Assembly (NCBI GenBank): GCA_037176885.1
Contig: JAWWNJ010000052.1
Location: 1,116,001 to 1,180,000, forward strand
Reading direction: 5' to 3'
DNA: 64,000 nucleotides
Source of the DNA: Favolaschia claudopus
Lineage: Eukaryota > Basidiomycota > Agaricomycetes > Agaricales > Mycenaceae
The position numbers and the translations under genes were made by a program. Shown here one piece after another: positions 31,677-43,466 of this stretch; the stretch's first letter is position 1; every line of letters begins with the position of its first letter. Below the pieces are notes generated by a model. It had not been told where the DNA came from. It ran no database searches and saw only the letters and a program-made list of their open reading frames with translations.

Positions 31677-34500
31677 ATGTCGTCCAGACCCAGGAAGAAG
31701 AGGAAAACGCCCGACAACGACTCAGATGAAGAAGACATCGATGGCTCCGACGATGACAATACCCAGCGATCTGGCAAACGCAATGCTCGAAATCCCACTG
31801 GCAGGAACCAACATGCCCGTGTTCGTAAGTTGTATCTAGTTCGTTTTCAGTCTGGATCCCTGATTCAGCCCGGATGCGCTGCAGCGCCGCTGGAGGATAT
31901 TGCTGATCAGATACGAAAATATCACGCCGAGAACCCGACATTCAAGTATCAGGACTACATGGCTGCTTTTATGAAGGACCCACGGCATTAAAATTGGGTT
32001 TGCGCAACTTCATGCTCAGAGTGGCGGAATAATGAATGACCCATTTGACCTAGGCGTTCAAAACTTGCAAAATACATCAGTCAGCTTGGACTCTCCACCT
32101 CATCACGGGGTAATCGGATGCCGAAAGATGAGCAAACGCAGCTGGTCCTCGATGAACTTTCGAAAGATCCCCTCCAAACACGGGGACCGCGTGTCGTCAA
32201 AGAGGCTCTCAACTTAGCGGGTCATAAGATCGGACGGTATGTTGACAACAGCATGGTACTCTTTACCGTCGTAACGCTGGCGTTGCCAAGGAATACAATC
32301 TCAGACATCATGCATGACTTTCAGGAGGAGGGTTTCCTGAAGCGACATCCAAGAAGTAAAAAGAAGACAATATTTCGCACTCCCCTTACCCTCCGTAGGT
32401 CCCCACGAAGAATGGTCAGTCGATGGTCACGACAAATTGAACGTGGCGGGTTTTGGTGTTTACGGGATCCGCGATAAATGGGGCGGCACATATCTACATT
32501 ATCGGGTTCTCCCGTCCAACAGGTATGCAGACGTTGTCGGCGTGGTTTATCTTGAATGTGCCAAGAAATATGGAGGTAATATGTCTTACCCCTCGCTGCA
32601 CCTTACTCCAGCTGATTCATTAGCAACAGGTGTCCCAATACAAGGATCTAGTGATCATGTCGGAAAAACCCTGTTTCGCTTACAACGGATTAAGCCGGCT
32701 TCCGACCTTATCACGGCTTTCAAGGGATTGCAAGCCGCCCAGCGGGGGATTGTGATCCGCGACCAGCCGTTATAATCAGTGCATCAGCCAAAAGCTCAGA
32801 AAGCCTCTGTAGTCACTTCGCCGCCTCCCGCGGCATCTGGGAAAACATCTTCTCCCTTGTCTTTCCCTGCGCACCTCAAAACGTTATCAACTTCATGTTC
32901 CCCCGGCTCTGCGCCGAGATTGCCGAAGCATTTACGACAGCATTCACACGGGCTCCACAACTCCCTCACACAAATACGATGAGGTGCTGCGGAACGCCTC
33001 TCACGCCTCTTCCCACCCAACCACCACCACGGCCACCGCAACTTGTCTGTGCTTCGCCTGCTCCTTCGTCGTCGTCGCCCTCGCATCGCAATGCTGCAAC
33101 GCACAGGCTCGCTTCTCCGCTGTCCCGACTCTTTCGCCATATTGACATGAAGTCGGCGGCTATATGATGTTGTACGCCGGGCGCTTGACCACTGCTTTCA
33201 TTGTAGTTTGAGGTGTACGAGGAGTCGAGGACCGAGCTAATGAACCGCCCGGTGAGTTGCCATGCTTGAAATTTCGAGTCTTATCTCTTATCTGAACTCT
33301 CTCGAGTCAGTTTCTATTTGCCGCCATTCAAGACTCTTATCTGTGCGTTACCAGTCTGTTTCATGTGGATTGAGCACTAATGGCTGCTCTTCAAGTGCTG
33401 TATGGTAGCGGGTATGATTATTATGGTACGTTTGTTTTGCGCCAAGTCACAACTTCAGCATTCGCTCATAAATGTCGACCAGGCTTGATTTGAAATCTCG
33501 GATTTGGCGGCAATTCCATTGTGGGGCGCTGGTGAGGCGTTGAGTAGGGCTCAGCCTTTGTCATTGTCCATGAATATATATCTTTTGCCACAATACGCAA
33601 GCCCCAAGTATCTAAATGTAATCTAAATGCGCTGTAATGCACGGTAATGGCTTATATGAGCCTTAATCCCTCATAATCCCAAGGGTGGATTATACGCGTT
33701 TGAATGGTCTACACCTATGCGCTATAATCCCCTTATTGATTATCGGCTTATGGCGGCTTGTACTGGCTTACGAGCCAGTATAAGCAGTTCAGGATTTTTC
33801 CGACACATGGATCCGAGGTGTGCGATGCTCATGCAGTCCAGGTTACCCTACGGTAGGTCGAAATTATACTGTGAGTAACCTCACTCAACCGCGATAGGAA
33901 TGAGTACAGTGACTATGATCCCGTGTTAATCCCTGCGTGGGAGTTTCTTTTGAGTACTCGCAACATAACAATTGAGTCTGGATGGCGACCCTTATTCTAT
34001 ACGTGGGGTGTGAATGTGCTCGAGTTCTACCCATCCGGTTTGAACGATGGCTTCTTTGAGCCAGGGAATGTCATACATGAGTGGGTTGATCTCGTTCTGC
34101 GCCCGTTATCAAACTGATGCCCCTTAGACAAACTTCAAATTGGATTTGGTTCCCTGCCGTTCAACGAAGCCTTGATGAATTCTGTCATCAACAACAAAAC
34201 AACCACCGCATCCGCAAGCAACCAGCAAAGCTCCTTCCCAGTGGCGGTACTCCAAATGAGTTCGTTGCTAATCCGACCGCGTACGGTGGTGAAGACTGTT
34301 TGGTTGAGGTACCCAAACCAGTGTTAGACCGATTGCTTGAGGAGGCACGGGAGACGGCACAAGAGCACATGAGGTTCGTTGATGATGATTTCGACGTCCT
34401 CGCTCAAGATGCATACAAAGCATTGGGGGAACCGGAGATTACATTACAGAACGCATGGGTTGTTTTTCGCGATATGATAGCACAATTAGACCAGATGTAG
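31677..34500 (+). pseudogene. Integrase-like transposase gene, broken by frameshifts and an insertion
   Basis: The start MSSRPRKKRKTPDNDSDEED leads an acidic N-terminus. A frameshift near 31988 separates it from LGLRNFMLRV. From 32118 follow MPKDEQTQLVLDELSKDP and RGPRVVKEALNL; from 32437 GFGVYGIRDKWGGTYLHYR and SNRYADVVGVVYLECAKKYG, typical of an rve-like integrase core known from basidiomycete transposons. An intron (gtaata..caacag, about 32576-32629) precedes VPIQGSSDH. Foreign sequence runs from about 32665 to 33885. The gene resumes with TRNITIESGWRPLFYTWGVN and ends with NNHRIRKQPAKLLPSGGTP and YGGEDCLVEVPKPV. A stop interrupts at 34115. The role would be DNA-strand transfer in the nucleus; this copy cannot work. 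Confidence 0.65.
32665..33885. other. Sequence inserted in the integrase-like gene
   Basis: The integrase-like frame stops matching at about 32665 and resumes at about 33885. The insert has an open frame ending at 33167 (…CAEIAEAFTTAFTRAPQL) that I cannot name, and 33600-33790 is rich in 'ataatcc'/'ggcttat' words, partly palindromic (for example around 'ctggcttacgagccag'). No TIR or target duplication is clear. Confidence 0.35.
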
Positions 34501-34762
34501 ACTCTGTGAATCATACTACATAGATTCGAACGGATGTATCTTTGTCGAAACAATAATAAGCACATTGATTGTCGAAGGGAGTATTGACAATGCATTTCAA
34601 CTCAAAACATTGCCGAAAAGCAGTGACGATGACATTATTGTTGCTATCTTGTTGTTCGTAGGGTAAGTAAAGGAGGAGGGTGAATGACGGTGAGGGTATG
34701 TTGATAAGGAGGATAAATGAAGGTGGTGGAATTGATATTGTCTATGCAAAGAAGGAAGTAGT

Positions 34763-37005
34763 TTAGAGGGCAGCCAATTCAAACTCCCGGCAAATGTCAT
34801 TGCAGGTGTGTTCAGCCTTGAACAACGCAATGGCTTCAGGTCTACCATCCTCCATGCCGGAGTCACCCGCACGGCTGCGACTCATATCAGCCATGCGATT
34901 CAAACAGGACTAATATGCTTACGAATGGGTTATAGGAGCAAAGATACTGGTGGCGTCGGGAGAGTCTGATGCGACTATAAGATGGTCGCTCAGTTCAAGT
35001 TGGCATAAAATTAGGTGTCAAGGGCAACACACCTTTAAATTTTGCAAAAAGGACCGACTCGCCACTTTGCACCAGTGAATAGTGCGAAAGCGCAGCCAAG
35101 AAATCAGATTCAAGCTCTTTGACCTCCTTAAGGGGAATCGTAGGCTTTGGTTGACACACAAGGTGACCGAGCACTGTTTCATTGTCGAGAGTGGTTGCGA
35201 TAAACAGTTGCGGTGTTGAATACACTGAATTTCTCTCAGTAATACTCACCGAAAGTGAATGAAGGTTGAGAACGCACCAGAGATTTTTGGAATTCGATGC
35301 TCCGTATTTTGCCGTCAATGTGTCCAAGAGGTCCTTCAGCTGCTGGCCACGGTTGAGTTCCGCAAGAGCGGCTTCCCTTTCAAGATGTACGTTAAAGCGA
35401 AACCCGTCTGACTCAAGCCGGCGTGCAAGGTAGTGCTCATTGCCACAGGATAGGTTGAGATTCGGAATCAGTCGAAGGCATCAAAGGCATGAATAGCAAA
35501 TGAGAGGAAAGCCCACCTGGAAGTGGTTTCCGAGTGCCGACGTAAACTTAGATATAACATCGCGAAAACCGTGAAAGAGTTGGGAACCTGAGGTTTGGGG
35601 ATGATCTAGAGAGTCGCCCACGTATTCCTTGGTAAATGTGACCGCACTGGTGAGGCGAAACTTGGGAGCAACTGGATGGGAACACAACAGTCAACGTGCA
35701 TTAGAATAGATACTTAAATGAACGTACGACTCTTCCTCAATGTATCAGGCATTGTAACATTGAGCTCCTTGGGTTCAGACTTGACGCGAGCAAAAAGGTC
35801 GCTGTCCGAGACTTCTGCTTTAATTTTGAGCCGTTTAGAACTGCGGGACGGTTTGACTGGGTTTTTCCGTGACTTGCGTCGCTTGCGACCGTCGAGAATG
35901 TCATCGAACGCATCATGATCGGGCGTGTCCGAGTCCGACGAGACTACATCAAACTGAAGAGGACTGATAAGGTGCGGAGAACATCTGTAGGCCAAGAACG
36001 CACCGTGACCGCAATAGGAACAAGCATCATTATCTCGGCAACATAGCTTGCGATCCCACCCTTCTTGAAATACTGGCCTTCCTGTTTAGTGAACTCGGTC
36101 CAGAATGCGGCAATGGTCCTGCTGCCCATGAAGGCCGGAGGGATGTCTGACCCATTGGCAAAAGTAAAGTGCACATCCTCTCTATAGACCGAGTGAGACA
36201 CGAGCGACAAATTGCGAGCACGTTGTAATCTTACCGAGTAAAGCTTTTGCCCGGATAAACCTTAGCCCAACGTCCTTCCGCTTCTTGAAATGTGTTCACC
36301 ATTGCCCGGAAGACATGCTCCATTGACTGAACCAAAGGAATAAACAGGGCAAATTGAGGAAACGGTCACACGCACGTCGTCCAAAGAAAAACTTCGCGAC
36401 TGAGGTGGGACACAAGTTCCCTCTTTCTTTCCAGTTGGCTTTTGCAAGCTGAGAATGATTTTGAACAGGATCGTCGCCGTCTTCGAAGCGTCAGCACCCT
36501 TTTTGCGGGCCGTCTCGCGCATCTTGAGAAAGGTGGCGGTGCGACTTGAGCCTTCCTCTTTGATTTTGGGATTGAGACGTAGACTGGACGAGGCTTTCTT
36601 GTTCTGCGCCAACTTGAGCCTCATCATCTCCATGTCCGTGGTGCTCATTTCTTTAATATCTTCGTCGTCCGAGAGCTTACCGCTATCACTGTCCGGAATT
36701 TCAATGATCGAAGACGAGTGCTTGAGCTTGCGAGTGTTTGTTGTGGCAAGATTTTCCTTATTCTTCACAGGCTTTGTCGCTGAGCATTGGGTTAGAGCAT
36801 ACAGCTCGATGCAGTGATATGGTAGGTCTCACCGTCGGCGTCTCGCTGTTCGCATCGCTTGCACTGGGGAGTAGTGAGAAACTGCATAACAAGCCCACAA
36901 TGTGAGCATTGTTTGAGTCTCTGCGCGAAAGGGTTGTTCAGTCAAGGTAATGGCGGGTCGAAACTACATGAAAGCACCTAAATATTTACGCTCGGCGTCA
37001 CGCAT
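34763..37005 (-). CDS. Alpha-kinase-like protein, probable pseudokinase
   Basis: The minus-strand gene has at least eight exons with canonical introns, for example 36921-36977 and 36780-36832. The first ATG in frame is at 37005; an earlier exon is possible, since coding-like sequence continues to a stop near 37080. The N-terminus carries a zinc-ribbon-like CSHCGLVMQFLTTPQCKRC, then IIEIPDSDSGKLSDDED, acidic and SIM-like, and basic linkers. The C-terminal part follows the alpha-kinase plan: ALSHYSLVQSGESVLFAKFKG at about 35020-35090, IFAPITHS at about 34940, RAGDSGMEDG, and HTCNDICREFEL, the zinc-binding His/Cys motif, before the stop at 34763. Alpha-kinases normally have an Asp in the DxQG motif; here the position reads KFKG, so phosphotransfer is doubtful. 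It is the only non-transposon family recognised in the window. Confidence 0.55.
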
Positions 37006-38064
37006 CAGCGTGGTGCCGAGATGCCGCTGCGTGACCTGATCGCTCGGTGATCGTTCCCAATCGGGTAACTTGCTTTCGTCGGGAGCGGCGCGTTGGCCTC
37101 GCTATATTGTCGTTCCAAAACCTTCGCTACCTCGGTAAGACGTATAAATGTATTTGCATTTTAGTCTGAGAGCTTTATGCAATTGATACGAGCCGAAATG
37201 AGGAGAATATACTGTGATTTTTGTGTATTTCCAGCTGTTAGCCTCAGTTTTCGGCGGAATTTAGCGCGGAATCTCTGCCAAATAACTCATTCAAGCACTC
37301 TAGCCCATTTTCTGAGTACGGGAGCCCGTTTTCGATCCCAAATAATTACTTTTTTGTGAAAACCTCGTGATTTGGAATGTGCTGCTTCCTCAGCTTCAGT
37401 AGGGAGTTGAGGGAATGTTCCTGATGTCAATATTGCATAATTAATGAATATAGAGTAAAGTTTGACCCTATATACAGGAGTCCTACCTCTTAAAGAGCAT
37501 GCATAAGTGGCAAACAAGCCACTGATTCCAACTGAGTCCAATTTTCTATCCCAAGAGCCATTAACTCAATAGAGAGTCGTTCCCCCCTAATACCTCTCTT
37601 AGTATGAGCTAAATGAAGAGTTGTTGGGTCCAAAAATATAGCTGTATTGTTCCTTGAGCTCAGCAATGCACCCTGTATGTATATTGCCTTGTTTCTCACA
37701 AAAAAGGGCTTTAAAAACATTGTTTTCTTTCCAGCAGGTAACTATAGACTCAATGGCCTTGTCAATCGAAATGGTCTTCCAATTAGAGCACCCAACATGC
37801 AGGAGCGCGCGAGGGTGCAGCTTGTTTCCTAAACAGGCAACAGATTGACAGCTGATGCGATTTTGATGCCGGCTCGGCAATTTACCGTGACGTGACTTAT
37901 TTACTGATCAAAACGTAAATATAAGCAGATAAAGAGACTTAACCGTGGCATTGCCACAGGACTGGGTTCAATCACTCATGTCATGTGTTCGAGTAGAAAG
38001 ATTTCCCCAACAAGTAATATGCGCTTAGTAAAAATTAGATGAGTTTGTATCTCTACCATATGCC
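37006..38064. other. Long stretch without a recognisable gene
   Basis: Small open frames exist on both strands (for example 37599-37880 minus, 37647-37832 plus) with no recognisable motif. A+T-rich. Nothing firm is seen up to the Harbinger-like MITE at 38068. Confidence 0.35.
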
Positions 38065-38067
38065 TTA

Positions 38068-38304
38068 GGCTCCATTCGGCTGTCGTGTCTTAGCGTCACT
38101 TAGCGTCACTTTGGAGCACTTGGGAAAAATTCCACGCCAAACTTTTGGTGAGAAATACTCTTAAGTGACGTCAAGTGCTCCGAAGTGACGCAACCGAATG
38201 GAGGGGCTTAAGAGTATTTCTCACCAAAAGTTTGGCGTGGAATTTTTCCCAAGTGCTCCAAAGTGACGCTAAGTGACGCTAAGACACAACAGCCGAATGG
38301 AGCC
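38068..38304. mobile_element. PIF/Harbinger-like foldback MITE
   Basis: Two arms of about 97 bp are near-perfect inverted copies, beginning GGCTCCATTCGGCTGT, around a loop of about 40 bp. TTA occurs on both sides (38065-38067, 38305-38307), the 3-bp target duplication typical of this superfamily. It has no coding content. Confidence 0.75.
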
Positions 38305-38307
38305 TTA

Positions 38308-39320
38308 GGCACACAGGAGAATAAACAAGGATTCCAAGAAAAAAAAAAAAAACGACACCGGGCATCGCGACTCACCGCCCAAGTTAGAAACCGGATAGAA
38401 GGTGAAGTCATAGGACGTTATTGGTCAAAGATCAACAAACCGACCAAACCGAAAGAAGTCATTCAACGCCTCCGGAAAGAACAACCAAACCCGGAGGACG
38501 AACCCACATACGAAACGGACTCAAAAAAAAATGGCGACAATGGCGAGGAACTATCATAACAAGATCCAATATGACCGAACAGAAACCCCTCAGGAAGTCA
38601 GGACAGTGACAACCGAAAAAGTCTTGAGTAGAGTAAACAGGAAAACAACGGAGTAGCAAACCGAAATGCTCAAGAAGAAATTGAGCAGGGAAGAAGTCGA
38701 AGAGTCCCTAAGAGTCTCGAAGAATCTGAAAGCCCCGGGATTCCTGTAAGGGGAGAAGGGCCCAGGAGCCAAGTCGATAACAAACCTGGGGATCAGAGAT
38801 CCCCAGTGAACTACTTATATACAAGAGGTGACGTAAGATATGACATAAGTGAGCACACAGCATGATGTCTTGGAGACAGAGAACTTCTGCCCAGGTCAGA
38901 AGACGTCATAGCTGTGGAATCCCCTGACAATTCCATACGAGCTGTGGAAAGTTTTAAATGACAGATTCAAGACAGCCAAGAAGCTGAATAAACCGGCATT
39001 CGACCTAGTAGGGTGTATGCTGATCGTCTTCAATGATATTGAGGAACACGGAATTGTGCCAGGAACCGGCTTTGCTCAAAGTTGGATGTGCCCACTCTAC
39101 AACAAAGCCGAAATTTCAAATTACAGGCCAATCTCGTTACTGAAAACAGACTATAAAATCTTCACAAGAGGCTCGCCGAAGTAGCCGGAGACCTCATCCA
39201 TCCGAACCAAGAGGGATTCATAAAAGGCCGCCACATCTATGACCAGATATGGCTGACCAAACAAATAATCGACCTAGCAGAAGCTTCAGAAGACAAAGAC
39301 GGTGTAATCGTAGCGCTAGA
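38308..39320 (+). pseudogene. L1-like LINE, 5' part of the reverse transcriptase ORF
   Basis: Coding traces in several frames read LSREEVEESLRVSKNLKAPG (about 38675-38735), PYELWKVLNDRFKTA (about 38935), WMCPLYNKAEISNYRPISLL (about 39085-39145), IHPNQEGFIKGRHIYDQIW (about 39195-39250) and DKDGVIVALD at 39293-39322. The order and the YRPISLL and GFIKGR boxes are those of LINE reverse transcriptases. Frameshifts lie near 38525 and 39165. The frame is cut at motif A (ALD) by the composite insertion at 39321 and continues at 52123. Confidence 0.8.
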
Positions 39321-39336
39321 CAAGGGCCTTCCGAGA

Positions 39337-39718
39337 TACAGCCGTTTTGGAAACAATATACGGGTTTTGATCAAGTGGTGCTCATTCGTTTGTGCTTACC
39401 TTTGTTTTGCTTCTCGTCACCAGCTCCACTTCAGCCGAATCTGATTTTCGCTTCCGCAACCCAAAGAACACCAGGAAAAAACAGGGGGTTAACAGAACTG
39501 AGGATCAAGACTCAGCTGCTACTTGCCCAGAGCTCGACAGGGCCATGACTTGCGAGAAAGGGCGAAAACAAGAGACCAGCGGCACTTGATGTGGTACGGC
39601 AACGCCCCACAAAGTGGTGCTCCCGGCTTTGCCGATGACAGAATCGTCAACAAACGTAAGCACAAACGAACGAGCACCACTCAATCGAAACCCGTATATT
39701 GTTTCCAAAACGGCTGTA
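39337..39718. mobile_element. MITE-A copy 6, 16 bp from the hAT left end
   Basis: It is complete at 382 bp with TACAGCCGTTTTGGAAACAA ends and TA borders, nearly identical to the copy at 26377. It is younger than the hAT element because it lies within its subterminal region, where it might disturb transposase binding. Confidence 0.85.
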
Positions 39719-39767
39719 AGAAATTTCCTTACTAGGAAGCTCCGACTGCGTCGGAACTTCCGACGCA

Positions 39768-39807
39768 ACTGTGACACTTTTGACAGGCACTGTGACACTT
39801 TTGACAG
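39768..39807 (+). repeat. 19-bp direct repeat in the hAT 5' region
   Basis: 'actgtgacacttttgacag' occurs twice, 21 bp apart (39768-39786 and 39789-39807). It lies between the hAT left end and the gene; such subterminal repeats are often transposase-binding sites, but here this is inference. Confidence 0.6.
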
Positions 39808-40066
39808 CGTCACTGAGTGACTGGCGCGTCAAGCACAATCCTCGTCCTCCCGCTCACCGGTTAGCGCGTTCCTGCCGCGAACCAATCCTCCTATGATTCA
39901 CCTTAACCTCGCTTGGCGTCGACGTCACCGCCTGGCTGCTACGGAGAATGCGAAACGCCCCACACAGAGCTGGAAATATGACGCAAAGGTGGCGCGTCGG
40001 GATAGTGCGTTGGCGCACTCAGGGTCCAAGGTACGCGCAATAGATACCTCCGAAATGTTATATATA

Positions 40067-40076
40067 TTGCCCCAAT
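40067..40076 (+). promoter_or_regulatory. TATA-like box upstream of the hAT gene
   Basis: 'tatatatatt' about 40 bp before the ATG at 40113 is a plausible core promoter. Only sequence and position support it. Confidence 0.4.
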
Positions 40077-40112
40077 TATACTCCATTCCAACCCTCCCTC
40101 TTGTGAACTCCC

Positions 40113-43100
40113 ATGGCCTCGCCGTCCTGCCAATGCGGCAACCCGCAGGCATGCACTTGCTACATCCAACCCCCGCGTCAAAACAATTTCACAACGAATT
40201 CCTACCCCACGCCCAACGTCTTTGGCTCCTGGCCTGGTTCTCAGGCTCATGCCATGCCTCTCCCGCCTCAAGCTCTCATCCCCGGATCGCCGTATCCTCA
40301 ACCACCTCCCGTCACTTTCGGCCAGACTTACGGCTTTCAAAATACATACCCCGCCTCATTTAACACCGTGATTCTTCCCCCTTCCTCTGCGGCAACCCAT
40401 GCACCATTTGTCGACGCGACTAACACGATTAATGCCGGCCTCGCTCCGCCACAGCGCAAGAAGAAACGTAAAGCGAATCCCAACGCTAACTCGGCAGCTA
40501 CATCGCGCACCCGTCGCCGCATCGACCCCAACTCCACCTCCGAACCGGCTGTGTTCGGGGTCGGTCCGTCTGACCCAAATGTTGCAGCGGCAGCAGCTGC
40601 CTCTGAATCAGTTTCCCATCCTTCAATCCCTCACCCCAACTTCGGCTCTTTGGTCAATCAATGTTCGGCATCCGGAGACGATGCAACAGATGTTTGGTAT
40701 TTTGTTCGAGGCGTTCACGGCGCTTCTGCGCCAACCGTCGCACCAGAACCAACAGAAATGAAGGAGGATAAAAAGGTGTTTTCCCATTTGTCGTGCCGCC
40801 TCTGTCCGTGAGTGTTCAAGTGTGTTCTGTTTTTGTTTTCGCTATCTGAACCCTTCCATCGTTAGATTTCCGAAATGGAAGGCATGGAAGAATGGTCCTG
40901 GACAAACCAAGACCATCCGAAATTATCTTGAGGGAGAACATGGCAAAGTTTGGAAGGATATGGTCATCCTGAAGGGGCTCAAGAGTTGGGATATTCTCGC
41001 AAAGGCGCCGAAGACTCCGGGAGAGCGAGAGGAATTTTCTATTCCCGGATTCTACGAACGATTGGTTAAGTGGATCGCTGTTGATGATCAGGTTGGTGCT
41101 ATCTCATCATTGTTTCTTGCGATTCTGATATATTTGTTTAGTCTCTGGACGTGGTGGACTGTCCCGAGCTCCGTGATCTCCTCCTCTTTATTGGGACTCA
41201 ATCAGAGAACAAGGACATTCCACATCGCACGAAGTTATCAGAATTGATTGTCAAACACTTCCAGGCCGAATATCAGTTAATGATTCATGAAATACAGGTA
41301 TGTCATGTCATATTCTAACGATTCACCTTCTAATTATATGCGCAGAACTCGCTTGGGCGACAGTCTTACACCCAGGACGTGTGGAGTCGCGAAAATCTTG
41401 ACTCGCATCTGGGGATTACCGCGCACTACATCGTCCGAGACGCGAATGGGCACCTTGTACTTAAAACTCGGCTCGTTGCTTTTCGTCGATTGGACGGGAG
41501 ACACACCGGTCAAAATATCGCCAAAATCTTTGTACAAGTTTTGAAGGAGATTGGTTGTTTGCACAAAGTAAGTCACATAGAGTTGTGAATTGAACCGCTT
41601 GCTGATGATAACTCAGCTCGGAATGATTACATGCGACAATGCTAGCAACAATAACACATGCATGGTGTATATTGCGCAAGAGCTCGCCGTGCTCGGAATT
41701 CCTTTCGATGCGGAAGGGAACAGAATTCGGTGAGTTTTAATGATTTATTCCCGAGTCTGAGGGCTAACCGTGTTCAGCTGTTTTCCGCATGTCGTCAAGA
41801 TTGCTGTCAAAGCCGCTCTCGCAACACTTCCCGAATTACCTGCTCCTCAAGATGGTGTCGATTCGGACAACTACGGCACGCCGATTCCCGAGGCACTGAA
41901 GCAGGATGTCGGGTATTGGGAGGCGCTAAGAAAAAATCCAGTCAAACAAACTCGTACACTCGTTACATCGTGCCGAGCGTCTGGTCAAGGACGGGATAAT
42001 TTTAAGGAGACGATAGAACGTGTCAACGAGGAGGGCGGCTTCGGCGAACCCGCCTTGAAGCTGCGCGTCATACAGCTCTTGCAAGATGTCGACACGCGTT
42101 GGTCGGCTACGTTCTTGATGATAGACCGGTATCTTGAGCAAGATTTGGTTTGTTCTATTGTTTTTTCTTGCCAGTAGTGATTGAATTTGACTTGGAATTT
42201 CGTTTAGGCTGTTGAGGCATTTCTCGATGACCCAATGCAAGTCGAAATTTCGGATGATCGACTCGATCCAGTCACCAAGACTGTTCTCATCGACATTCGG
42301 CGGTTTTTACAGGTTCCGCATCTTGTCCAGGAGATAGTCTCTGTGGAGAAAGCACCTACCCTGTCCTATGTGCTTCCACTCTACGAGCAGCTCATTGCCG
42401 CCCTCAAGCTTCTTGCACGAGAGCTCCCGAAAATCAGTCTCGGTATCAACGCCGCTGTCGACAAATTCACAGAATATCTTGGGATGTCTCGGCGCACTCG
42501 AATGTATGCGCTAGCGATGGGTAATTACTTCCTTGTTTGTCTCTCAATTCGCTTCAATCACTCATATTTAACTTTCAGTTCTAAATCCGACGACAAAACT
42601 CCAGTGGCTAAGGGACAACTGGTCTTCATCAGATGCTGAAGAAGCCAGAACCTGGATTCGTGCAGCGGTGCGTCCCAACTTTCACATTATACTGCGCTAC
42701 TGACAAACTCCCAAGATGCTGGAGTACCGCCGGGAGTTCCGCGCTCACCAGAACTCTCCGAGCACTGTGCACATACCTTCGACCGCCAGCCGCCGCGCTG
42801 TTCACACGCCGTCTGCATCCCATGCCGCTCGTGCCCAGAAATCTGGGTTTGCGAAGCTTGGTGCTCTTGTAAAAGAGCTGTCTGCTTCCGACATCGAATC
42901 CCCACCGAGTACTCGAAGTCCGCAGCCGCTTTCGGAGGAAGAGCAAGTAGAGGCAGAGCGCCGTGCTGCTGCCGAAGATGAACATATTGTCGATGCGGAG
43001 CTGAATGACTATGAGAAGGAGGGTTTGCTGGGAGGCTCGGACCCAGAGTATGAGGACCTTGACTTGCTCCGCTACTGGGAGGTGAGTTTAAGTATGTTCT

Positions 43101-43466
43101 TATACAATGTTGGTCTGAAAAATGTTGCAGGCTCGTCAATATCGGTTCCGTTACCTATTTCGCGTGGCGCTTGATGTATTGCCTGTTCAGGCTTCTGCGG
43201 TACCATGCGAGCGTGTTTTCTCTTCCAGCAAGGACACAGATGCCTCCCTACGCAACAGGCTCTCCCCCGAGATGATGGAAATGCTCCAGATTCTCAAATT
43301 TATTTATCGACAGGATCGCATCAAATTTTGCGAGGACTTCGTCGTAACTGAGGAAGATCTGTCTGTTGTTGATATTGACCCTGATGTAGCAGAAAGGTTG
43401 ATTGCGGCAGGGCGTACTCAAGAGCTTGAGGATCTTATAGAATCTTCCTGGGCTTCGCCCGTTTGA
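40113..43466 (+). CDS. hAT transposase, ten exons, apparently intact
   Basis: Ten exons (40113-40807, 40866-41091, 41142-41297, 41346-41567, 41617-41729, 41778-42147, 42208-42520, 42579-42667, 42716-43081, 43131-43466) join in frame to 2886 bases, 961 residues. All nine introns are GT..AG and 46-60 bp. The N-terminus is Pro/Ala-rich with a basic RKKKRKAN stretch (nuclear-localisation-like). A BED-like finger follows (HLSCRLCPFPKWKAWK). The catalytic core has DVWSRENLDSHLGITAHYIV, ITCDNASNNNT and RCFPHVVKIA, then DVDTRWSATFLM. The C-terminus is the hAT dimerisation domain with ASAVPCERVFSSS and RNRLSPEMMEMLQILKF. The three acidic residues expected in hAT enzymes are at recognisable places. It would cut and paste DNA between CAAGGG ends. 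No stop or shift was found. Confidence 0.88.

Noticed and set aside
31823..31848. gtaagt..tttcag as an intron in the integrase-like gene
   Set aside because: It would be only 26 bases long, and removing it breaks the frame, while reading through keeps it open.
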